From Candidatus Chloroploca asiatica (lineage in GTDB: Bacteria; Chloroflexota; Chloroflexia; Chloroflexales; Chloroflexaceae), in contig NZ_LYXE01000015.1 in the NCBI RefSeq assembly GCF_002532075.1, forward strand, positions 44,150-108,149: a stretch of DNA of 64,000 nt, written 5' to 3'. Made by a program: the position numbers and the translations under genes. The notes beneath the pieces are model-generated. The model was given only the letters and a program-made list of their open reading frames with translations. It was not told where the DNA came from and ran no database searches. Below are positions 21,160-28,769 of the stretch, one piece after another (position 1 is the first letter of the stretch; every line of letters begins with the position of its first letter).

Positions 21160-21289
21160 TACTTCCTATCCTCTCGTAGGCATCCTGAAACAAAGCCTGG
21201 CTCTGCGTCAGGGCACCTGACTGAGTAGCACGCTGCAACGAAGCCCGTCATCGAACAACTAACACCAACAGGCTCATTGCAGCGCACGT

Positions 21290-21556
21290 TTATTGTACTT
21301 TACCCTCGACTTGCCCACGATAATAGCGCTGGGTACGCTCATAGCTCATCAGATTGCCCTTCTCATCGAGCACCACCTCGTAGGTCGCGAGAATGTCGCT
21401 CGACTCGGGAATGCGTTTGAGCTCAATCATATCAACGATGATGTGCCAGCCATCTTCTCTATGTGCCAGGCTCGAAACCGTCCCTGCCGGCAAACCCGTC
21501 AGACCAACCAACTGATCCCTGGCCCGCATTGCAATCTCACCTACGCTCATTGGCAT
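21290..21556 (-). CDS. gvpO: gas vesicle protein GvpO
   Basis: 88 residues from ATG 21556, chosen because AAGGAGG lies 6 nt upstream; the frame extends to 21604 but that start would leave no ribosome site. Family signature: 'SVGEIAMRARDQLVGLTGLP', 'DGWHIIVDMIELKRIPESSD' and 'LATYEVVLDEKGNLMSYERT', ending 'RYYRGQVE'. GvpO is an accessory protein required in haloarchaea and present in many bacterial clusters. It follows gvpG at 48 bp. Confidence 0.92.
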   Translation of the reverse strand: MPMSVGEIAMRARDQLVGLTGLPAGTVSSLAHREDGWHIIVDMIELKRIPESSDILATYEVVLDEKGNLMSYERTQRYYRGQVEGKVQ

Positions 21557-21604
21557 AGAAAGCCTCCTTGCTTCACTCAGAACAATAGAACTCAGAACGA
21601 TCAA

Positions 21605-21862
21605 TCACTGCTGCGCCTTAGAGGCATTGTACTCACGGATCTCTTTGATCCGCTCGAGCAAATACTCCTCGGCCTCCATATATTCATCCTCGGTAATTTC
21701 ACCAAGGTCAAGTTTCAATTCCATCTCCATCAACTGACCACGAACCTTCCCTTCGTCGTAGATCTCGCCTTCAGCCTGCTCGAGCAGTTTCTCGGCGATC
21801 CAGATGGTGCCATTGATGGGGGCTGTCACCGGCAACAGCAGCAGGTCAGTCAAGATACCCAC
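21605..21862 (-). CDS. gvpG: gas vesicle protein GvpG
   Basis: 85 residues starting at GTG 21862 with GAGAGGAG about 8 nt upstream. Family signature: 'LLLLPVTAPINGTIWIAEKL' and the acidic helical 'MELKLDLGEITEDEYMEAEE' ending 'YLLERIKEI'. GvpG is a small helical accessory protein, encoded next to gvpF in many clusters, as here (48 bp after it). Confidence 0.93.
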   Translation of the reverse strand: MGILTDLLLLPVTAPINGTIWIAEKLLEQAEGEIYDEGKVRGQLMEMELKLDLGEITEDEYMEAEEYLLERIKEIREYNASKAQQ

Positions 21863-21910
21863 GCGTAGCTCCTCTCTGGTTCCAACCCCGCTCTGGCGGG
21901 AGATTTGATC

Positions 21911-22681
21911 CTAACTATCCCAGCGGACAACAATATTGACAAAGTTATAGGGCGGCGCACTACCCACGTATTTGAACATCATGCGCTTGCCCATCTCTTG
22001 ATCCAACTCCTGGACGACCTGATCAACCTCGGTCTCATGCTCTTTCCTGACCAGGAACGCCGCATTGAGCACCATCCGCTCGGTGATGACCATGTTATTC
22101 CGGGTTTCCAGCACGAGCGGCTCGATCTTCTCTAGAATATAGTGCGCGTCTTCTTCGCGTTTGCGTTTCATCGCCGACTCGACCAGTTCGCCGAGCTTAA
22201 TCCGCTGGTAGTAGGTCTCCTCAGGTGACTTGCCCACCAGGCTATCGCGCAACTGGCGAATAGCAGGACTAGCCTCCACAATCTCACGATAGACGACTTC
22301 TTCATACCAGAAGGCTTTCAGGCCCAGTTCAACACACCCATCCATTTTGTGCATCAATTGCTCAAGCTCGTCGTAACGACGCTTGAGCATCTGCTCAACA
22401 ACCGCCTCGGCATCCGGCGCAACAATGCCAAACCGTACCGGAAGAATGGTGTGCGTATTCATCACCTCTTCCAGCACCGTCGTATGCGCAAGCATATTGC
22501 GGCGCGTACTATCGTACTCAACAATCGGCGAACTACTCACCACGGCAGCGAGATCCTTATACACAAGCGCATGCACCTGGGCATCCTGGCCCCCGATGCT
22601 ACGTGATTGAAAGGTCAGCGGAGCCGAACTGCGAATGATGCAGTAGAGGTATTCGCCAATTTCGATGTTTGGAGCGGGCAT
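21911..22681 (-). CDS. gvpF: gas vesicle protein GvpF (GvpF/L paralogue 1)
   Basis: 256 residues. Canonical GvpF layout: 'GEYLYCIIRS' at the start, 'HTTVLEEVMNTHTILPVRFG', 'MDGCVELGLKAFWYEE', a coiled-coil middle with 'SPEETYYQRIKLGELVESAM', and 'VGSAPPYNFVNIVV' at the C-terminus. Position before gvpG and canonical motifs make it the best candidate for true GvpF, which binds GvpA and is thought to prevent premature aggregation. GGAGAA precedes the ATG. Confidence 0.92.
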   Translation of the reverse strand: MPAPNIEIGEYLYCIIRSSAPLTFQSRSIGGQDAQVHALVYKDLAAVVSSSPIVEYDSTRRNMLAHTTVLEEVMNTHTILPVRFGIVAPDAEAVVEQMLKRRYDELEQLMHKMDGCVELGLKAFWYEEVVYREIVEASPAIRQLRDSLVGKSPEETYYQRIKLGELVESAMKRKREEDAHYILEKIEPLVLETRNNMVITERMVLNAAFLVRKEHETEVDQVVQELDQEMGKRMMFKYVGSAPPYNFVNIVVRWDS

Positions 22682-22717
22682 GAGACTTTCTCCTACGCAG
22701 ATTAAGATGGTTAACCT

Positions 22718-23758
22718 TTACGCACCAGGTTCATACCGCGATTCAACCGTCGCTTCGACTAGAAGCTCGTGTTCAGCCAGCGCGGTAACAAGGTGCGCAG
22801 CCACCTGCTGCCCCCACGTCACGAGCGCTTCGACCGAGAGATCAGGTGCTAGATCGATATAGAGCCGATTGATCGCAGCAAACGCTGGTGCTACCTGCGG
22901 TTCAAGCTGTGGGAAGATTTCACGTTCGAGCACACGTAACAATTCACGGGCGGCATGGTCATGACCAGCACGCACAAAGGGAGCTATTTCCATCGCCAGC
23001 ACAAGGTGGCTCTCGAGATCACCCCCGAGCAAGATCTGACCAACGACCTGCTCACTACGATTGCCACTAGCAACATCTTGCTCGAGCAGATTGCGTAACT
23101 GCGCCCGCCCGGCTAGGCTACGGCCAGCATTCGCGACATTACGGCGATTGAGGTGCAAGAGCGCCTGATCAAAGCCGGTTTCAAGCGTCAACTGATTGGT
23201 AAAAATCTCACGGGGTGCACTGATCACCAACCGTTCGAGCAGTTCGCTCAAGAGCGTCTCGAGGCGACTCGCCTGTGGCAGGCCATCACCAGAACCAGTT
23301 GGCCTGAATGCCAGCCTGGTACGCAGTGAGCGCGAGGCATGCGTGGTCATATTTTCGGCCAACGGATGCGCATGCTCGTGGGCGAGCAACCCCTGCACAG
23401 CCAGCAAATCATCCCAGTAGCCGGCCAGTTCCATCGCCTGCTGATTGACAAAGACATTGCAACGCTCAGGATGCGCTAGATCATAGAGATTAATCACTGG
23501 CCGGCTGGCGATCATCGTCGTGCCACCAGGCACCGACGCCAACGTGAGATCGAGTTGTCGCGTCAACGGGCTGAGATCTTGTAACACAAACAGTTGTACC
23601 CGCCGATGAGGCCACGTCACGTGCTGCATATAGCGTCGGATGACCATCTCTTCGGCCTGGACAATCGGGCTGACCCCTTCGTCAATATCTGAGACGACCC
23701 GTAACTCGGTCGACCCGATCCAGTGCAACTGAACGTGTTTGACGCCGCGACCCATCAT
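22718..23758 (-). CDS. gvp-cluster protein with HExxH motif, candidate metallopeptidase
   Basis: 346 residues; I do not recognise the family. The key feature is 'GLLAHEHAHPLAEN' with His127-Glu128-x-x-His131, a zinc-peptidase HExxH motif in a predicted helix, and Glu184 in 'APREIFTNQL' 53 residues later as a possible third ligand. The N-terminal part ('MIASRPVINLYDLAHPERCN') looks beta-rich and the C-terminal half is helical. No signal peptide, so it should be cytoplasmic. Its ATG overlaps the gvpH stop by 1 nt (TAATG), so it is translationally coupled to gvpH and firmly inside the cluster. A proteolytic role is inference only. Confidence 0.8.
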   Translation of the reverse strand: MMGRGVKHVQLHWIGSTELRVVSDIDEGVSPIVQAEEMVIRRYMQHVTWPHRRVQLFVLQDLSPLTRQLDLTLASVPGGTTMIASRPVINLYDLAHPERCNVFVNQQAMELAGYWDDLLAVQGLLAHEHAHPLAENMTTHASRSLRTRLAFRPTGSGDGLPQASRLETLLSELLERLVISAPREIFTNQLTLETGFDQALLHLNRRNVANAGRSLAGRAQLRNLLEQDVASGNRSEQVVGQILLGGDLESHLVLAMEIAPFVRAGHDHAARELLRVLEREIFPQLEPQVAPAFAAINRLYIDLAPDLSVEALVTWGQQVAAHLVTALAEHELLVEATVESRYEPGA

Positions 23759-24270
23759 TACGCTGCTTTCATCAACCGCAGTTCGAGAATACCATTGTTG
23801 TAGCTCTGCTTAAGCGATGCAGCCTCCACCGGAGCCGAGAGCAGGATCTCTTTGGCATAGCGGCGCTCACCATTGGTCTCGATACTCACAATATCGTCCT
23901 TGAGTTCAACCTGAATCTGGGCCTCACTGACCCCGGGCAATTCGGCGACAATCACGATCTCTTCACTCTCATCAAAGACATCCACCAGTGGCTCACGGAC
24001 GTCCGCCACCTCGGGGCCAGCCTCGGTCTTGCGGATATTGCCAAAGCGCTGCACCCGCGGCGAACCATCGCTCGCCGTGCGAATACTCACGCCATAGACA
24101 CCACGGCCCTTTTCGCCGAGCCCCTTCACCTCAAACTCGCCACTCTGATTGATCTCAAGCTTGTCGTTGGAAGCTAGATCCGAGACCGCATCAAGGAGAT
24201 CACCAAGACCCTTGAAGAGTCCACCGAGACCAAGATCAAGATTGATCTGTGGTTGTTTCTTGTCACTCAC
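23758..24270 (-). CDS. gvpH: gas vesicle protein GvpH, Hsp20/alpha-crystallin type
   Basis: 170 residues. The N-terminal half is Gly-rich with 'LDLGLGGLFKGLGDLLDAVS' and a short beta-rich 'GEFEVKGLGEKGRGVYGVSI' segment. An alpha-crystallin domain follows (about 90-170) with 'PLVDVFDESEEIVIVAELPG', 'IQVELKDDIVSIET' and 'SYNNGILELRL'. GvpH in other gvp clusters is an sHsp-like protein. No C-terminal IxI motif is present. It lies 15 bp after the coiled-coil gene and overlaps the HExxH gene by 1 nt. Confidence 0.9.
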   Translation of the reverse strand: MSDKKQPQINLDLGLGGLFKGLGDLLDAVSDLASNDKLEINQSGEFEVKGLGEKGRGVYGVSIRTASDGSPRVQRFGNIRKTEAGPEVADVREPLVDVFDESEEIVIVAELPGVSEAQIQVELKDDIVSIETNGERRYAKEILLSAPVEAASLKQSYNNGILELRLMKAA

Positions 24271-24285
24271 AGCTCTTCTCCTTTA

Positions 24286-24642
24286 TTAATATTCAAGCAC
24301 AATCGCATGCCATTCAGTCAAAGAGTCATCATCAGACTCATCATCCCGAGCGACACGGTTCCGATTTGGCCGCAACGCTTTGGCCTCAGGTTCGGGGGCT
24401 GGAACTGGGGGGGCGGTCGCCTCCATCAGCACTTCAAGCCGATCCAGCACCTCTTGCAAGCGTTCAGCCGTCTGGCGCTGATTTTCCGACCACATGGCCA
24501 GTTCACGCTCAAGCATCGCCCGCTTATGTTCGAGGCGCGCCTGTTCCGCCAGGATCTTTTCACGCGTCGGTGGGACCGAACGCCCGCCCGACCCACGCGA
24601 CGTCATCACATCACGCATACCACGGATCTTCCGGGTCTTCAT
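24286..24642 (-). CDS. small basic coiled-coil protein of the gvp cluster
   Basis: 118 residues, no named family that I can assign. A basic N-terminus ('MKTRKIRGMRDVMTSRGSGG') precedes a strong coiled coil (about 28-75; 'EQARLEHKRAMLERELAMWS'), a Pro/Ala linker and an acidic tail ('DDESDDD'). Similar short coiled-coil proteins occur next to gvpN or gvpH in other bacterial clusters, as I recall, so a scaffold or adaptor role is plausible. It lies 18 bp after gvpN and 15 bp before gvpH. Confidence 0.8.
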   Translation of the reverse strand: MKTRKIRGMRDVMTSRGSGGRSVPPTREKILAEQARLEHKRAMLERELAMWSENQRQTAERLQEVLDRLEVLMEATAPPVPAPEPEAKALRPNRNRVARDDESDDDSLTEWHAIVLEY

Positions 24643-24660
24643 AGCCAGCGCCCTTTCGCT

Positions 24661-25623
24661 CTAAAGTCCTGTCTGTTCAGGCATCACACGAGTCGCATGA
24701 TGTTCGATCAACTGGAGCAACATCTTGCGCTGATTCATCCGGCGGGCACGATTCTTGATACTAAAATCCATCTTGGACTCAAGGATATCGAGACAGATCT
24801 GAGCAAAGCGTGGATCGCCAGAGGAAGGCAACAGGCCTTGCAACGCGGTCACCCGAGCAATCATAATGCACGCCCGCAGCGTAGGTGCCTGGTCATACTC
24901 ACCCGAAGAACGGAATTCGCGCACAAGATCAACCACACGTGCGGCCTCATCGAGGGGCAAGCCCGAATTAGACTGCGTAATCGTGACCTCGGTCTCGCGA
25001 TCATAATAATCGAGATCAATCGTGATCAAGCGGTCACTGAGCGCATCAGGCAACTCGTGAACCCCGGCATACTCCTGGGGGTTACTAGTAAAGATCGCCC
25101 GAAACTCAGGATGCACCTTGAGATACGAATTGCGTCCAGTTGACGTCGGCAAAACAAGCAGGCGTTCTTCGAGCACCGCAAGCAACACATTATTGGCCTC
25201 GGGGCGCGAGCGGGTAAACTCATCATAGACGAGCGTGAAGCCCTCGCGACAGGCAGTCGTGAGTCGATTATCAACCCACTGCTGCACGGCATCTTCTTCA
25301 TACTTCACGACCGAATGGATATAGCGATCGACCACACGGCGGTAGCGATAGCCATTCTGCTCACCAACAAGATCAGAAGACGTGAACTGCTCATCACCAA
25401 CAATCAACATCACCGGGCGCTGAAACTGTGCCGCAATATGCAACGCCAGCGTTGTTTTACCGGTACCGGCCGGGCCACGCAAATGGACAGGAAAGCCAGC
25501 GGTGAGATAGGCTGACGCCCGATCCATCACCTGCGAAGTCGTACTCGTCACCACAAAATCAACACTGGATTGCAGTGAAATAAACGCCTTAGTTCGGTTA
25601 CCAGTATTCGTAGCAGTGGACAT
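24661..25623 (-). CDS. gvpN: gas vesicle protein GvpN, MoxR-type AAA+ ATPase
   Basis: 320 residues. Walker A 'RGPAGTGKTTLALHI', the GvpN-type 'VGDEQFTSSDLVGEQNGYRY', Walker B 'GFTLVYDEFTRSRPEANN' and sensor 1 'RAIFTSNPQEYAGVHELP' are all present. GvpN is an ATPase essential for gas vesicle growth, probably acting with GvpA and GvpC during shell enlargement. It follows the unknown 242-residue gene after 58 bp. Confidence 0.95.
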   Translation of the reverse strand: MSTATNTGNRTKAFISLQSSVDFVVTSTTSQVMDRASAYLTAGFPVHLRGPAGTGKTTLALHIAAQFQRPVMLIVGDEQFTSSDLVGEQNGYRYRRVVDRYIHSVVKYEEDAVQQWVDNRLTTACREGFTLVYDEFTRSRPEANNVLLAVLEERLLVLPTSTGRNSYLKVHPEFRAIFTSNPQEYAGVHELPDALSDRLITIDLDYYDRETEVTITQSNSGLPLDEAARVVDLVREFRSSGEYDQAPTLRACIMIARVTALQGLLPSSGDPRFAQICLDILESKMDFSIKNRARRMNQRKMLLQLIEHHATRVMPEQTGL

Positions 25624-25681
25624 TGCTCCTGTTTCTCCTTACCTGATCAGGGTCAAGTGCAGCACCATGTGGGTGCCCAAC

Positions 25682-26410
25682 TTACCGCATTGTCGGCGAC
25701 CCCACGGCAGCGTGGGCACTTCCGAGTTCAAGATTAAGCGCAAGATACCAGCGCTGACGGGCCGAAGTATACGTAGGGGGATCGGCATGCCAGCCTTCAA
25801 ACTCTTCCCAGACACGGCGCAAGCCCGGGGCCGAGCGCGTCCAGGCCCCCGGATCAAGCGACACCTTTCCCGCACCATCACGTGAGCCATAGAGTTGTTG
25901 CGCCAGGCCCCGTTCATACTCCAGGCCCGACTGGGTCGCCACACCAAGCACGAGATAGGCCACCACATCGCCAAACGCGAGCGCCAGTGGCTCGGACAGA
26001 CCGAGGCGATAGGCTGCCACAATTGACATACATGCCACCAGGCGGGCCAATGCCTCGGTTCCACCCCCAGCAGCGCCCTGGCGCAACACCACCAGCGCAT
26101 CAACATAGGCCAGCGGGGGACGGCGCTGCCAATGCGACGGCGGCATCAACGCCAGCGTAAACTCAGACGCATCAAAGTCACCAATCTCATCAATGTCGGC
26201 CAGAGCTGCACCAACCAGCGACCAGAGTTTCTGCAACAGGTTATACGCAACCGAAAGGTCGGGCTGGATGATAATTTCTGGCGTCGCCCCATCACGAAGC
26301 ATCAGGCGGCACTCGATCTCTTGTAGCGCCTGCAACTGCGGTGGCAGCGTCACCTCGACACTCCCGCTTGTCCGACCGGCCGAACGAATACGTCGCTGTC
26401 CAAAATACAT
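25682..26410 (-). CDS. hypothetical protein of the gvp cluster
   Basis: 242 residues; not recognised. The N-terminal 50 residues ('SGSVEVTLPPQLQALQEIEC') are predicted beta-rich, and the rest looks helical with an Ala/Leu-rich core (about 115-165, 'VACMSIVAAYRLGLSEPLAL') that is too polar in places to be a clear membrane segment. A Trp-rich C-terminal portion ('LRRVWEEFEGWHADPPTYTS') follows. It directly precedes gvpN on the same strand, so it is probably co-transcribed. No catalytic motif is visible. Confidence 0.75.
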   Translation of the reverse strand: MYFGQRRIRSAGRTSGSVEVTLPPQLQALQEIECRLMLRDGATPEIIIQPDLSVAYNLLQKLWSLVGAALADIDEIGDFDASEFTLALMPPSHWQRRPPLAYVDALVVLRQGAAGGGTEALARLVACMSIVAAYRLGLSEPLALAFGDVVAYLVLGVATQSGLEYERGLAQQLYGSRDGAGKVSLDPGAWTRSAPGLRRVWEEFEGWHADPPTYTSARQRWYLALNLELGSAHAAVGSPTMR

Positions 26411-26795
26411 AGGTCACTCTCTATGCTAGTTCGCAGTGCAGACCATCTAGCAGATGAACCTCCCAAAAAAAAGTGCTGCGAACCGACCCTTCAACGCATC
26501 TCTTCACCTGCCCAACCAAATGTCCCAAGCGAGATAAAGCAGCCAAGCGAACAAGAGTTATCATCCGAGGGGCCACTGGTGTCAACCAGCGACCCCTCGT
26601 TACCGGCGTGGCGCCTGACCGCGCCTGGTACGACCAGAGATACACCTTGTTCGACAGCGCGACGTCGATCAAATGATCGAAGATGACCCGCCAGAGACTA
26701 TGCTCTCAAGTCAAGGCTAAAGGCGAACAACGTTTCGGCTGCTATGGTGTATTGACCGAACATAACTAGTAGCGAAGGGAAGTTTACCGCCGAAG
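26411..26795. other. gap inside the gvp cluster
   Basis: 385 bp between the gvpC-like gene and the 242-residue gene, with no supported gene. It contains an imperfect 15-bp-stem hairpin (26566-26599) and, on the minus strand, a run of eight T near 26466. It may separate an abundant gvpA-gvpC transcript from the accessory operon. Confidence 0.55.
26566..26599 (-). terminator. candidate hairpin after gvpC-like gene
   Basis: CGAGGGG...CTGGT pairs with ACCAG...CCCCTCG with two mismatches and a 4-nt loop, about 200 nt past the gvpC-like stop. There is no adjacent T-run, so factor-independent termination is uncertain. Confidence 0.4.
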
Positions 26796-27302
26796 TCACC
26801 CTCGGCGTTTTTCCATATCCTGATTGAATTGCGCCCAAGCTTCCTTGGAGGCAAGGTGATCAGCACGCACTTCCATCCTCGCCGCGTTTGCGTCAGCAAT
26901 GAACGTTTGTGTCCGTTCACGCAGATCGGCCATGAAAGCATCGAGCCGCTGACGCTGATCCTGCGACATTGACTGTCGCTCGTTATCACAGGTCTTCAAG
27001 AAGTCAGCAACATCTTTGCGCAGATTACCAGTAAACTCATCAAGTTTCTGCTGCTGTTCTGCACTCATCGCCTTATGCGCGGCATCAAACCCACCAAGCA
27101 TCCCAGCAACATCTTTTTCAAGTGCTGCATTGAATGCCTCTAACTCTTGCCGCTGCGCAGTTGCCATCGTCAGATGGGCTTGACGCGTCGCAGCAAGTTG
27201 AGCTTCGGTCTCTTTTTGCAGGGCACCGACCGCCGCTACCCGACTGTCGTACGCCGCCCGCATTTCAGCGGTGAGACGGCTCATATCTTCGGATAGTGAC
27301 AT
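26796..27302 (-). CDS. gvpC: GvpC-like gas vesicle outer protein with 33-residue repeats
   Basis: 168 residues, wholly helical and charged. The motifs 'RQELEAF', 'QQKLDEF' and 'RQRLDAF' end at residues 57, 90 and 123, exactly 33 residues apart, and a further 'AWAQF' ends at 159. A 33-residue period is the hallmark of cyanobacterial GvpC, which binds the outside of the GvpA shell and stiffens it. Sequence identity to known GvpC is probably low, so the call rests on periodicity and position immediately after two gvpA genes. GGAGG precedes the ATG. Confidence 0.82.
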   Translation of the reverse strand: MSLSEDMSRLTAEMRAAYDSRVAAVGALQKETEAQLAATRQAHLTMATAQRQELEAFNAALEKDVAGMLGGFDAAHKAMSAEQQQKLDEFTGNLRKDVADFLKTCDNERQSMSQDQRQRLDAFMADLRERTQTFIADANAARMEVRADHLASKEAWAQFNQDMEKRRG

Positions 27303-27349
27303 TGGAACCTCCGATTGCTTATCGAGCGAGCGAAACTATGGTAGCCAAC

Positions 27350-27402
27350 ATAACGGGGAGCGCGGCGTGCCTCATACGGATGACCATGCTCCCCACTGTT
27401 AT
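27350..27402 (-). promoter_or_regulatory. hairpin between gvpA and gvpC-like genes
   Basis: ATAAC-GGGGAGC on one side pairs with GCTCCCC-(ACT)-GTTAT on the other, in the 139-bp gap after the second gvpA. Such a structure could stop or slow most transcripts and so set the high GvpA to GvpC ratio, as reported for cyanobacterial gvp operons. Inference from position. Confidence 0.5.
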
Positions 27403-27441
27403 CTAACCAGCCACATACGCTACCCGACACAGAACAAGCCG

Positions 27442-27651
27442 TTAGGCAGTAGCAGCGGCGGTCAGGCCCACGGCCTCAGCATATTTCAGATAGGTGTCCA
27501 CACCAGCGACGACCACACGAGCCTCAATCGCAAGCAACTCAATGCCAACGAGCGATACGCGAACCCATGCGTCAACGACGATGCCCTTATCGAGGATACG
27601 GTCAATGACTTCGGCAAGGCTGCTGGATGCGTTCATCTTCTCGATTGCCAT
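27442..27651 (-). CDS. gvpA: gas vesicle structural protein GvpA (second copy)
   Basis: 69-residue main shell protein. Signature: '[20 protein letters not shown]' followed by '[20 protein letters not shown]' and '[15 protein letters not shown]'. The two beta strands and flanking helices build the ribbed, gas-permeable wall. The protein is identical to that of the upstream copy, while the genes differ at about 19 third-codon positions. AGGAG lies upstream of the ATG. It is followed by the hairpin at 27350-27402 and the gvpC-like gene. Confidence 0.97.
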   Translation of the reverse strand: MAIEKMNASSSLAEVIDRILDKGIVVDAWVRVSLVGIELLAIEARVVVAGVDTYLKYAEAVGLTAAATA

Positions 27652-27706
27652 GGTAGTACTCCTAATATCAAGTGATAGAGACGAAAGAAGAAAGTACGAA
27701 AAAGTC

Positions 27707-27916
27707 CTAAGCAGTGGCGGCGGCGGTCAGGCCCACGGCCTCGGCATACTTCAGATAGGTATCCACACCGGCGACGACCACCCGAGCCTCAATTGCCAGC
27801 AACTCAATGCCGACAAGCGATACGCGAACCCATGCGTCAACAACAATACCCTTATCAAGGATACGGTCAATGACTTCGGCCAGGCTACTAGATGCGTTCA
27901 TCTTCTCGATTGCCAT
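27707..27916 (-). CDS. gvpA: gas vesicle structural protein GvpA (first copy)
   Basis: 69 residues from ATG 27916, identical in sequence to the second copy 55 bp downstream. The frame is open for 12 more codons upstream, but ATG 27916 has a GGGGGTGA ribosome site and matches the normal GvpA N-terminus ('[12 protein letters not shown]'). All observed differences between the two genes are synonymous, so the duplication is old enough for silent drift, with strong purifying selection on the protein. It is the first structural gene after the two-component genes, 106 bp past the response regulator stop. Confidence 0.97.
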   Translation of the reverse strand: MAIEKMNASSSLAEVIDRILDKGIVVDAWVRVSLVGIELLAIEARVVVAGVDTYLKYAEAVGLTAAATA

Positions 27917-27986
27917 GTTACATTCACCCCCTTTCGCGCTTAAACATTCCACACACGCAGCATACTACGCCAGGGAGCGCTTGTGT

Positions 27987-28003
27987 GTTAGGTATGCGTT
28001 AGG
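27987..28003 (-). promoter_or_regulatory. candidate response-regulator binding site upstream of gvpA
   Basis: Two CCTAAC hexamers on the minus strand start exactly 11 bp apart, about 70-85 bp upstream of the first gvpA start. PhoB/OmpR-type regulators bind direct repeats with about one helical turn (10-11 bp) spacing, and the gene just upstream encodes such a regulator. No strong -10/-35 pair was identified nearby. Confidence 0.45.
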
Positions 28004-28022
28004 GTATCAGCAGTTTGTCAGC

Positions 28023-28748
28023 CTAACGGTTGGTCTCGACCATCCCACCCAGGATGTAGCCATGACGCGGTACCGTGCGGATGTACTGCGAGTTGTTGGG
28101 ATCAAGCTCGATCTTGTGGCGAAGGTTCATAATGTGCCAGCGCACGAGGCCCCGCTCAGCGAGATCAACCGGATACCCAAAGACCTCTTGCAACAACCGC
28201 GTACTCGAACAGACTTCGCCCTGATGGGTCAAGAAATAGTGCAGCAGGTCAAATTCAGACGGCGTCAGAATAACCGCCCGCGAGCCAATGTTGGCAATAC
28301 GGGTATGCACATCAAGGTGCAAATCCTCATAGGAGAGTACGCTCTGCTCTGGTTCATTGGCAAGATTATTCTGACTGACACGGCGGAGCAAGGCACGGAT
28401 GCGGGCCTTCAATTCACCAAAATCAAAGGGCTTGACCAGATAATCATCCGCGCCACCATCCAATCCGCCGATGCGATCCTCGATCGAATTGCGCCGCGAG
28501 AGAAAGAGGATCGGAACCGCCGCAAGATCAATCTGGCGGCGCAAGGCAAGGCATACCTGTACTCCATCCATCTGCGGCATGACAATATCAAGCACAATCA
28601 AATCAGGTTGATGATGTTGCGCGAGCGCAAGGCCATCAACCCCATTGAAGGCTGTCATCACATCATAGCCTTCATCCATAAGGGTGTGTTTCAGAGCCCA
28701 GACAAGATCAGGCTCGTCATCAATAATAAGAATTCGACTCGCCGTCAT
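28023..28748 (-). CDS. OmpR/PhoB-family response regulator
   Basis: 241 residues. The receiver domain has the acidic pair in 'ILIIDDEPDLVW', phospho-acceptor Asp in 'LIVLDIVMPQMDGV' and Lys in 'DYLVKPFDFGELK'. A C-terminal winged helix follows ('LTPSEFDLLHYFLTHQGEVC', 'VRWHIMNLRHKIELDP', 'IRTVPRHGYIL'). It is a DNA-binding transcriptional regulator, 21 bp downstream of its probable partner kinase and 106 bp upstream of gvpA. The arrangement suggests control of gas vesicle genes, but this is by context only. Confidence 0.93.
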   Translation of the reverse strand: MTASRILIIDDEPDLVWALKHTLMDEGYDVMTAFNGVDGLALAQHHQPDLIVLDIVMPQMDGVQVCLALRRQIDLAAVPILFLSRRNSIEDRIGGLDGGADDYLVKPFDFGELKARIRALLRRVSQNNLANEPEQSVLSYEDLHLDVHTRIANIGSRAVILTPSEFDLLHYFLTHQGEVCSSTRLLQEVFGYPVDLAERGLVRWHIMNLRHKIELDPNNSQYIRTVPRHGYILGGMVETNR

Positions 28749-28769
28749 AACCTGCTTCCTATTACGTTA

